Assembly (NCBI GenBank): GCA_051000815.1 | Contig: JBPCNX010000079.1 | Location: 1-64,000 of the forward strand | From: PSRF01 sp051000815 | Lineage (GTDB): Bacteria > Acidobacteriota > Blastocatellia > Pyrinomonadales > Pyrinomonadaceae | Direction of reading: 5' to 3' | Length of the DNA: 64,000 nt | Shown: in pieces, positions 36,567 to 44,673 of the stretch | Numbering within the stretch: position 1 is the stretch's first letter | Layout: each line of letters starts with the position of its first letter | Translations under genes and position numbers: made by a program | Notes under the pieces: generated by a model | Told to the model about the DNA's origin: nothing | What the model saw: the letters and a program-made list of their open reading frames with translations, nothing else | Databases searched by the model: none

Positions 36567-37043
36567 TCATCGGATCTGAGTGTTCTCTACTCCTTGCTCT
36601 CCCACAGTGTTTGCGCGCCGCGCTACCTGTTGCCAGCGGCCATTCTGTCTCAGCCACAATCCTGTGAAGCGGAGCAGTGAGCTTTTTCCGGCACCTGGCA
36701 TTTTGCCTGCCCAGACGACAGTTTCGCTTCCCGCCACTACCGCAAGATTTTCGTGAAGCTTGATGTGTTCGATGCGCCGATCATAGGACCTGAAGGCTAG
36801 GACGCCGGAAACGATCAATCTGAGAACTTCCTTTTTGTTAACGAAGGTGTTCAGAGGGTTAGTAACTACGAGATCATCTGACCAAAGCCGCTCCAATGCC
36901 TTTACGTCATTGCGCAACAAGCTCTCAACTTCCTCGGCATTCACACGTCTAATTTCTGCTTCAAGACGCTGATCTCTTTTCTGAGTCGCGACAGGCAACG
37001 CAGTCATCAACAATATTGTGAAGAGCGTCATAGCTTTAATCAT
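36567..37043 (-). CDS. exported NTF2-like (DUF4440/SnoaL-type) protein
   Basis: 158 residues: signal peptide (1-20, LFTILLMTALPVATQ), then an alpha+beta cone fold pattern with NAEEVESLLRNDVKALERLWSDDLVVTNPLN and RFTGLWLRQNGRWQQVARRA, typical of DUF4440 proteins. Function unknown; may bind small molecules. Confidence 0.82.
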   Translation of the reverse strand: MIKAMTLFTILLMTALPVATQKRDQRLEAEIRRVNAEEVESLLRNDVKALERLWSDDLVVTNPLNTFVNKKEVLRLIVSGVLAFRSYDRRIEHIKLHENLAVVAGSETVVWAGKMPGAGKSSLLRFTGLWLRQNGRWQQVARRANTVGEQGVENTQIR

Positions 37044-37132
37044 CTCGTGAATCCTTTCGCCGATTAATGAGAGACCCGGGGCACAGAGCCGATCCCTCTA
37101 CGCCCTCGCAGGTCCGTTACTACTCCGCCAGC

Positions 37133-37647
37133 CTACTCAAAGCGGCTTCCCACGGCGGTCGCACAGCCCGTTAAGATCAGGTTGCCGTTAATGTCGAAGA
37201 TTTCATTCGAAGCCGTGCTGTTGAGTTCGTCACCGTCTTGTCCGATCTCGATAGATTGGGTGAGCCTCTGGGTGCCGGTCCAAACTCCTGCCGGATTGAA
37301 CAGGAAGGCCTCGGACACTCCAGCGTAGCTATGGTCGCCTAGAAACGACCAGACACCATGGCCGGGACTACGCAGCGCTGGAGGAAAGCCGGTAGTAGTC
37401 TCTGTGAGCGTTCCCCCTTGTGCGAAAGTCAGCATCGCGGGAAAGGTTCTCAGTACTGCCCCCGATGTGCAGTCGCGGATCGAAACCTGGACGCGCCAGG
37501 TTCCTTCCAACCTCTTCCCTTGTGAAAGCGTTTTCCCCGGATTCTGCGATTGCGACGGGGTTGCGCCCCAAGTTTTCGTGTTCCTGCCAAAACAAGCGCC
37601 GCCATCAGAGCTAAACCTGCAACAATTTTCATCCCATTCAGTTTCAT
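37133..37647 (-). pseudogene. small exported protein, frameshifted after the signal peptide
   Basis: The frame from ATG 37647 (behind AAGGAGA) encodes a signal peptide, KIVAGLALMAALVLAGTRKLGAQP. The mature part, RLEGTWRVQVSIRDCTSGAV to the end at 37133, is in a different frame, which extends upstream as SQSQNPGKTLSQGK. One missing base at about 37553-37562, next to a run of four C, explains the break. The mature part resembles small acidobacterial exported proteins of unknown role. Base-call error or pseudogene. Confidence 0.65.
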
Positions 37648-37771
37648 TGTTAGATCTCCTTCGCCTTATAATTTTTCGGCCTGCTCGCCGTGTGTGCTAA
37701 TACTGCATGGAGCAAGCGCCGAAAATCTTTAGGTCGTTCTGAAAAATTTCTGAAAAGTTCTGAATTTAAAG

Positions 37772-39510
37772 ATGGGTGAACCAGAACCCCACATCTACGA
37801 GTTCGACGACTTCCGCCTCGACGGGAACGAGCGTGTGTTAATGCGAAGTGGGCAGCCCGTGTCCCTGACGGCGCGCGTCATTGATACGTTGCTGTGCCTG
37901 GTGCGGCATCACGGGAGACTGCTGAGGAAAGACGAGTTGATGGCCGAGATCTGGCCCGACACTGTTGTCGAAGAGAACAATCTGAATCAGAACGTCTCCA
38001 CATTGCGTCGTATGTTTGGTGAGAGCCGGGGAGAGAACCGCTACATCGTAACGGTGCCGGGGAGAGGCTACCGTTTCGTTGCGCGTGTAGTTGAAAACGG
38101 AGACGAGCTTTCTCAGTCTCCGCCGCAGACGGTCGCGGTACTTCCTTTCGTCAACATGAGCGCCGATCCGGAGAATGCGTACTTCTGCGAAGGGCTGGCA
38201 GAGGAACTCTTAAACGCACTAGCACGGATTGAAGGCATCAAGGTGGCAGCGCGCACGTCTGCGTTCGCATTTGGAGACAAGAACGCCAGCGTGAATGAGA
38301 TAGCTGCTGCCTTGGGCGTGAAGTCGATTTTAGGGGGCAGCGTGCGGCGGTCTGGCAACCGTTTGCGAATCACCGCGCAACTGGTAAATGCGGCAGACGG
38401 ATATCAACACTGGTCGCAGAGTTACGATCGGGAGATGGGCGACATCTTTGACGTCCAGGAAGAGATTACCTTCGCGGTTGTAGCCGCACTGAAAGTTCAG
38501 TTGCTGGGTAAAGAGAAAGCCGCGTTGCTTAAGCGCTACACCCAGAATACCGAGGCGTACCACCTGTACTTGAAGGGACGCTATTTTTGGTTTAAGTCCA
38601 CACCGCAAGAGTTCCGCAAGAGTCGGGAATACTTTCAGCGTGCGGTCGCTGCCGATCCCGCATACACGCTTGGCTATTTCGGACTGGCGTCTTTTTACGG
38701 CTTCGCATCGTCATGGGGCATGATGCCACCAGAGCAAGGCTGGCCGCCGATGGAAGCGGCGACTATGAAAGCTCTCGCCTTGGACGACAGCCTGGCTGAA
38801 GTTCATCACGGACTGGCCGCGTTAAGGTGGGTGTACTACCGAGACTGGTCCGCAGCTGACCAGGCGTTCCAGCGAGCTATCGAGTTGAATCCGCAGGTCG
38901 GCGCCATTCACAGCCACTACTCCATCTTTCTTTCCGTGATCGGTAAGCTCGACGAAGCCATTGCCGAGGGAGAGTTGGCGTTGGATCTCGATCCGCTTGC
39001 TATCCGCCTCCATCGGAATCAAGCGATGAGATACTACTTCGCGCGGCGTTACGATGAAGCGGTGAGGCAATATGAAGATGCACTGGAGCTGGATCCGAAC
39101 GACGCCTCGTTGCGTGAAGAACTTGGTGACGTCTATGCGCAGCTGGGCCGGCATCAGGAAAGTATTGCGGAGTGGCAGAAAGCCATAAGTCTGGCTGGAG
39201 ACGTCGAGCTGGCAGCAATGGTAGCGCGGGTTATGCCGAAGCAGGTTTCGCTGCCGCAGTGCAGGCGTTGGCGCAAAAGCGGCTCGAGCGATTGAACGAA
39301 CGCGTTAGCTTCGGCGAGTACGTTCCGGCGGCACACTTCGCACGAGCTTATTTGCGGCTGGGTGACACGGAGCAGGCGTTTAACTGGCTGGAGAAAGCGC
39401 GCGACGAACGTAACGCTTTACCCTTGCTGATGAAGAGTGATCCGTTCTACGACAGTCTGCGTGCACACCCGCGCTTCATTGCCATCCTCAAGGCAATGAA
39501 CCTCGAATAA
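37772..39510 (+). pseudogene. winged-helix, TolB-N-like and TPR regulator, frameshifted near the C-terminus
   Basis: Residues 1-105 form an OmpR/CadC-type DNA-binding winged helix (YEFDDFRLDGNERVLMR, ENRYIVTVPGRGYRF). Residues about 120-250 match the adenylate-cyclase/TolB-N-like domain (VAVLPFVNMSADPENAYFCEGLAEELLNAL). TPR repeats follow. The frame leaves the homologous path near 39225 and ends at 39295; the true C-terminus (QALAQKRLERLNERVSFGEY to KAMNLE) continues in the next frame to 39510. One missing base explains this. A truncated protein with intact DNA-binding domain may still be made. Confidence 0.8.
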
Positions 39511-39593
39511 GACGTGCGCCAAAGAGCCGCGAAGCGGCGGCATAACAGCCCCGGGCGTCAGCTCGAGGATCCAATGCCTCAAAAAGTTGATAA

Positions 39594-39859
39594 ACGCCGA
39601 AGGCGTTCGCTAATTCCAGCCCAGATTGTGCCTTGGGATTACGCGGTCTACGAAAATCAGAATGTTCTCTAACGCCGAAGGTGTTCGCTAATTCCAGCCC
39701 AGGGCAACGCCCTGGGTCCAAAGATGTCTGTTGATTTGCTTCGAACCCTGAAGGGGTTCGATTACGGCGCGAACACCTTCAGCGTTCGCGAAACCTTTGA
39801 AACGGACCTCTAACCCAGGGCGTTGCCCTGGGCTGGAATTAGCCAACGCTTTCAGCGTT
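39594..39859. repeat. REP cluster, left of the transposase
   Basis: Units of AACGCCGAAGGCGTT plus CCCAGGGCAACGCCCTGGG-type hairpins at 39594-39633 (partial) and 39669-39718, followed by the inverted unit in 39741-39859. The segment 39741-39859 matches 40566-40684 at 116 of 119 positions by my reading. Fills much of the 420-bp gap. Confidence 0.88.
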
Positions 39860-39930
39860 AGCCGGCTGACATGGCGTGCTAAAATCCCCATCAAGCTTTT
39901 CTCAAAAACTAAAATAGGAGACCACCTCAC

Positions 39931-40386
39931 ATGGCTCAATCACTCTCACGTCTCTGGACTCACCTCATCTTTTCTACCAAGAGTCGCTTCCCCTTTCTCA
40001 ATGACAAATCAATACGAACTGACATGCACGCGTATCTCGCGAAGATGTTGCGTGAGCAAGACTGCGAAACACTCATCGTCAACGGCGTAGAGGATCATAT
40101 CCACGCACTGTTTGCACTTTCGAGAACGCATTCAATCGCGTCAGTTGTCAAAGAGATCAAACGAACATCATCCGCTTGGGTGAAGGAGCTTTCACCAAAA
40201 TTGAAAAAGTTCCACTGGCAAGGAGGCTACGGTGCATTCTCTGTAAGCCAATCGAATCTGGAGGAGGTTATTAGATATATTGAAAATCAGGAAGAACACC
40301 ACAAGCGGGTAACGTTTCAGGATGAGTACCGCGCTTTTCTAAAAGCGTATGGCATCGACTATGACGAACGTTACGTTTGGGATTAG
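39931..40386 (+). mobile_element. REP-associated tyrosine transposase (IS200/IS605-like TnpA)
   Basis: 151 residues, a Y1 HUH endonuclease. The N-terminal SLSRLWTHLIFSTKSRFPFL is typical of the family; the metal-binding HUH is HIH in VEDHIHALFAL (about residues 51-61); the catalytic tyrosine is in VIRYIENQEEHHKRVTF (about 110-126). Such proteins cut and join REP hairpins. It is flanked on both sides by REP clusters of the same type, and an AATAGGAGA ribosome-binding site precedes it. It appears intact. Confidence 0.92.
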
Positions 40387-40427
40387 GCGCCAACGTTGAA
40401 AGCCCTCGCGAATTCGAGCGCAGATGT

Positions 40428-40684
40428 TCTAACGCCGAAGGCGTTCGCAAATTCCAGCCCAGGGCAACGCCCTGGGTCTACGCACCGAATGTTTCATAAC
40501 GCCGAAGGTGTTCGCTAATTGCAGCCCAGGGCAGCGCCCTGGGTCTACGATGTTTTTTGAATGATTCGAACCCTGAAGGGGTTCGATTACGGCGCGAACA
40601 CCTTCAGCGTTCGCGAAACCTTTGAAACGGACCTCTAACCCAGGGCGTTGCCCTGGGCTGAAATTTGCGAACGCTTTCAGCGTT
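40428..40684. repeat. REP cluster, right of the transposase
   Basis: Two direct units (AACGCCGAAGGCGTT or its GGTGTT variant plus CCCAGGGC hairpin) at 40430-40478 and 40498-40544, a middle hairpin GAACCCTGAAGGGGTTC at 40568-40584, and an inverted unit to 40684. Nearly identical in its last 119 bases to the left cluster. Confidence 0.88.
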
Positions 40685-40689
40685 TCCCC

Positions 40690-40845
40690 ATGGCCGTCCA
40701 ACGTCTGCGGTCACCTGTGCCTCCATGAACAATCAGGAGGCTCGGACCCCTTGCCCGTGCACTCGAGAGCGCTGCGCGTTCCTTCCTTTGAGCTGATGAT
40801 CGAACCTTGTGGACCTTGGACATGGGACGTTGGACTTTGGACCTG
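40690..40845 (-). pseudogene. decayed fragment of an alpha/beta hydrolase gene plus heptamer array
   Basis: Bases about 40690-40800 match the intact hydrolase gene around 35800-35895: the minus strand reads PSLLIVHGGTGDRRRW against PSLLIVHGGSGDRSRW, with a frameshift just upstream (ECTGKG in another frame). The match starts where the REP cluster ends. Five perfect 7-base units (GGACCTT, GGACATG, GGACGTT, GGACTTT, GGACCTG) follow at 40811-40845. The remnant cannot encode an enzyme. Confidence 0.75.
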
Positions 40846-40898
40846 ATCCTGCGCGAACGCAACAGCCTCGAACACGTTAACGGCACAGAGGTAAAATC

Positions 40899-43264
40899 CT
40901 AACGTCGAACCTCAAGCGCCCTCCAAAAGGCCGGATTGATTGTTAGAGCAGCGTTCTCCAGACCTTTCTTATTCACAATGGCATGCAGCCTCCGAATATC
41001 ATATTTGACGGAGTAGATATATGCGGGTTCTCCATCCTCTCGAATGAATCCCAGGAAACCGTACCAAAACAAAAGATCCAAAACGTGCTCCCATCCGTCC
41101 TTTCCCACCTTTCTTAGTAGCATCTCTCGTACTGCTGATCCTGACATCGTCACTGGCGCTTCAATGAATTCGTATAAGATATTGCTAGCCGCCGGCGAGA
41201 TATCGCTTATCTCAAAATCGACTGTGCTCAATAAGTCGCTTGAATATGCTTCCTCACCTTGCTCGATATCAGCTAATTCAATTCGTTCGTGCCTAAGATT
41301 CACTGCGTGACTTCGACAGTGGCGTATCAATTCGATTAATGCCCTCGGACGCATAAGACTCCGATCAATTAGATACTGCGAAGTCTCTTCGCCGTTGATG
41401 TGGCTTATGACTATTGAAGTCCAGATCGCATCGAACGACATTTCTGAGTCTAAGCCATCCCCATAAAGAAAACGTCGTCGCAAAAGTTCTCGAAGTAGAT
41501 CGGCGTCGGTCCAATCTAGAATGACACTTGGGACCTTGCCTCTGTCCGGAGTATTCGCAACTAATAACTCATAGACATCGTTGCGAATGAACACTACGCC
41601 ATGGCACTCAATATCTTCTCTTCGCAGTTCCTTTTGAATTTTGACCATTGCATCTAAAAGACAGCGCAGAGTCAGCACGTCTTGCGGCTGAATGCCATAC
41701 GGCGGCCAACCCTTATCCAGATTGTCGAATAGAATCCAGAGGGAACTCTTAAACTCGAGATATTCCATGACATCACTTCTTAATCTCGCGACGTCATGTT
41801 TGTAAAGCAGTTCAGTGATCTCGCCGGTCTCAAGGATTCGTTTTTGATGCTCGTCCTTAAACGTTGCTCCGAAATCATCAGCTATTCGATCTTTCAGCTT
41901 CTGCATCCGCTCTGCAAAGTCCCCTTCGGAAATGAAATCGTCTTGATAGTATGTATCTGCCAACTTCCGATAAGGAGCGTACAGCCGCTGATCTCGCATA
42001 TGAAGCGAACGATCTTTCGCTAAGAGCTTGTGACAGATTTCAAGAAGAAGGAGATACTCCCAAAACGCAGTGACTGTGTGTTCTTTCGTTCCTTCCTCCA
42101 AATAATCTAAGACTCTTTCCTTGAATTTTAGAAGTTGGAATCCCTCGGGCTTCAGGTCCAAAACGACATTCCTCTTATCTTCGCGGATGTTGTCACGAAT
42201 CTGTGCGAACACGGCCGTCTTGCCCGAGCCCTTTCTTCCAATCTTAATTTCCCCTCGCAGAGTTCGGCGAAACTCATCGGTCTCGAGAAAGTAATATCCA
42301 AGTTCTTGAAGTTCATTTTCTGCTGCCGACGCTCCAAGGTTAAGGCGCTCCAGAAGTGTTTTGGGTTCGGTAATGAGTGGCGGCGCGGCTAGTTGAAATC
42401 GGGCACTGATAGCAGGAGAGAACGAAGCAACGGCCTCGTCTATCTGATTCGGAAAGCGAAAGGGCCTAACCAAATCTTGATAGTCAAGTGGAACAGGATC
42501 GTCGCCAGACTGGAGAAGCAGAAGTTCCTTTTCCAGTCCTAGAGCTAAACCGGCAACGAAGGCTGCTCGGAAATTGTGGACAACGGCATCGACCCGCTCC
42601 TTCGCAAGCAATAAGTGTTAGGACGCCATGAGATTGCGCTACATTTTCGATCGCATCGGCAGCACTTAGCCTATTCTGCTCCTCCGGATCGAATGCCCGG
42701 AAAAATAATCGAGCTTTTTTAATTCTGGCAATTGTGCGGATTTCAATGTCAGTTTTGACCTTCGGGAGGACGAGTTAAACTGGAGCTGCGATATTGATCG
42801 GCTCGGGTATTGCGAGCGGCTCGAGATCCCTGATGTTGCGTATGAAATGCGCTAGGTGGCCGGAATTTGAGTAAGTCTCGTAGCCAAGAGTGTCGAAGAT
42901 CCAATTTGGCGTATTAACTCATCGGAACCGGTTATTGCTGAATTCTTAATGAGAGCTACGCGCTTGCTGCAACCGATCGCATATCCAATTTCGAACACTA
43001 CATTGAAGTTCAGCCGCGTAATATCGGCTATAAGAATGTTACCTTCTTCGATCTTCGAAAGGATGGGTTCGACGATAAATCGCCCGGGAATGTCATTCTC
43101 TTCCCACGATGTGAGATGCTGAGACAGTCCTTCCAACTGGAGAATCTCGAGCGTTGATCGAAGCGTGCTACCGATGCGTCAGGCTTTGAAGGGTAAGCTA
43201 TGAGACCGTAAAGTTCTTCCGCCATAGTTGGATTGAGATTCGAGAATAAGGGTCGCTCGCTCAT
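40899..43264 (-). pseudogene. NDT/TIR-like nucleotide hydrolase fused to P-loop ATPase, broken N-terminus
   Basis: The intact 570-codon part (42611-40899) is a P-loop ATPase like the Sll1717 family: Walker A GRKGSGKTA, Walker B LWILFDNLDKGW. Upstream, colinear homology continues through broken frames: ATG 43264 (SERPLFSNLNPTMAEELYG), shift at about 43175, then ILIADITRLNFNVVFEIGYA, shift at about 42900, an in-frame TAA at 42775-42777, and a last shift near 42612. The rejoined N-terminus has two segments like nucleoside 2-deoxyribosyltransferase/TIR-like domains (N-x-NVxFExGYAxG; HNFRAAFVAGLALGL). The full gene would encode about 785 residues. A defence role is inferred. Confidence 0.75.
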
Positions 43265-43278
43265 AGTATACCGAATTC

Positions 43279-43406
43279 AGACGGCAGACGGCAGACGGCA
43301 GTCGGCAGTCCGCAATTAGCAGTCAGCAATCGGTTCAGGGATACGGGGATTTACTGCAAGTGTCGGCGGAAAGGAATTGGCGATTGGCGACTTGGCGGTT
43401 TAAGGG
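43279..43406. repeat. heptanucleotide arrays, AGACGGC and ATTGGCG types
   Basis: Eight consecutive 7-base units at 43279-43334 (AGACGGC three times, then AGTCGGC, AGTCCGC, AATTAGC, AGTCAGC, AATCGGT) show graded divergence. A second short run of ATTGGCG units lies at 43377-43406. Confidence 0.88.
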
Positions 43407-43530
43407 AGACCATCATCAATTAGTCATTCCTCCGATTGGCGAGTACAGCGCTCGCATCAATTCTCTTCCCTGAGATTTCCCAACAAGCCGCGGAATATGG
43501 AAAATGTTCTTTCTTCACCACGAACCTGCA

Positions 43531-44457
43531 CTACTGCGACCTAACCGTTAGCAGCACTACTTCAGGAGTCACACCAAAGCGGATTGGAATAATGCTGGTG
43601 CCAATTCCTGTAGTTACGAAGAGATGATGATTGCTTTCGAAGACGTGTCCCCGGACGTAGCCGAAGTTTGAAGGGTGAACGATTGCCCCGATGATCGGAA
43701 ATCTGATTTGTCCGCCGTGGGTATGTCCTGCCAACAGCAACGGTACCCGTTGGGGAAGACGAGGAAAGATGTCGGGGTTGTGTGTGATGGCAATAACCTG
43801 CTGATTTGGAGGAACCTTCGCGATCGTTGCGTCGATGTGTTGGGGACGCGTCCACAAATCCGCGAGACCGGCAAGCCACACAGAACTGCCTCGGGCGGGA
43901 ACTTCCACGACTTCATCATCCAGAACCTTGATGCCGTTCGCTTCCAAACCACGCCGAACGCGAGCACCGTCCCACCACCAATCGTGATTGCCAAGCACTG
44001 AGTAAACACCAAGCGGCGCGCGGAGATCCTTCAGGACAGGGCCGAACACCTCCGGGTCGACCCGCTGTCTGAACGTGCCATTGCCTGTCATGTAGTCACC
44101 AAGTATGACGATCATTTCCGGTTGCAGCTGATTTGTGCGTTCGACAATCAAGCGCAGTTTCTTGTCGTCGATGCACCAGCTTCCGACGTGAATGTCGGAG
44201 ATTACCGCTATCGTTAGCGGGTCAAGTTCTTTCGGCCACTGGGCGATTTGAATAGTTTCTCGATGAACTATGAGGCGATTGGGTTCAACCAGAATTCCCC
44301 AAAAAAAGAAGCAACCGATCAGAAGCGGGATTGCGACAAGCGTGATGCGGACTTTCTTTTTCCAATGTGGACTGCGAGACGGTCGACGTACTTCCTGATA
44401 CAGAAAGAGTGCCAGCCCTAAGAGAATGGCGACGGATATGACGAAGGCTAGGGACAT
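43531..44457 (-). CDS. membrane-anchored metallophosphoesterase
   Basis: 308 residues from ATG 44457; longer upstream frame crosses repeats. Two N-terminal transmembrane segments (about 3-20 and 37-56), then a calcineurin-like domain with SDIHVGS, GDYMTGN, GNHDWWWDG and AGHTHGGQ, all metal-ligand motifs. YkuE-like. Substrate unknown. A heptamer array overlaps its start codon. A second related enzyme is at 57542. Confidence 0.88.
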   Translation of the reverse strand: MSLAFVISVAILLGLALFLYQEVRRPSRSPHWKKKVRITLVAIPLLIGCFFFWGILVEPNRLIVHRETIQIAQWPKELDPLTIAVISDIHVGSWCIDDKKLRLIVERTNQLQPEMIVILGDYMTGNGTFRQRVDPEVFGPVLKDLRAPLGVYSVLGNHDWWWDGARVRRGLEANGIKVLDDEVVEVPARGSSVWLAGLADLWTRPQHIDATIAKVPPNQQVIAITHNPDIFPRLPQRVPLLLAGHTHGGQIRFPIIGAIVHPSNFGYVRGHVFESNHHLFVTTGIGTSIIPIRFGVTPEVVLLTVRSQ

Positions 44458-44558
44458 TGCCAATTGCCAATTGCCAATTTTCAATTGGCTCAGTTCGTGT
44501 GGTTCGTGTCGCTTCGTGGATCGTCTCTGTCGCATCCCTAAGAATACGATCCACAAAG
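44456..44558. repeat. ATTGCCA heptamer array and TTCGTGGATCG palindrome
   Basis: Three ATTGCCA units plus two variants at 44456-44490; the array overlaps the phosphoesterase start codon. It is followed by the palindrome with arms CTTCGTGGATCG (44512-44523) and CGATCCACAAAG (44547-44558), as at 1276-1322. Confidence 0.8.
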
Positions 44559-44673
44559 TCACACCAAGCTTACGAAAAAACGACAGGAGACAGAAGTCGC
44601 GGACGAGATCCACAAAAAAAGCGGGCGAAGTCTCTCGACCTCACCCGCGGGGCGACTGCGGCAGGGCTACTAG

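Noticed and set aside
44458..44613. N-terminal extension of the phosphoesterase frame
   Set aside because: Covers a repeat palindrome and heptamer array; start at 44457 gives a normal membrane anchor.
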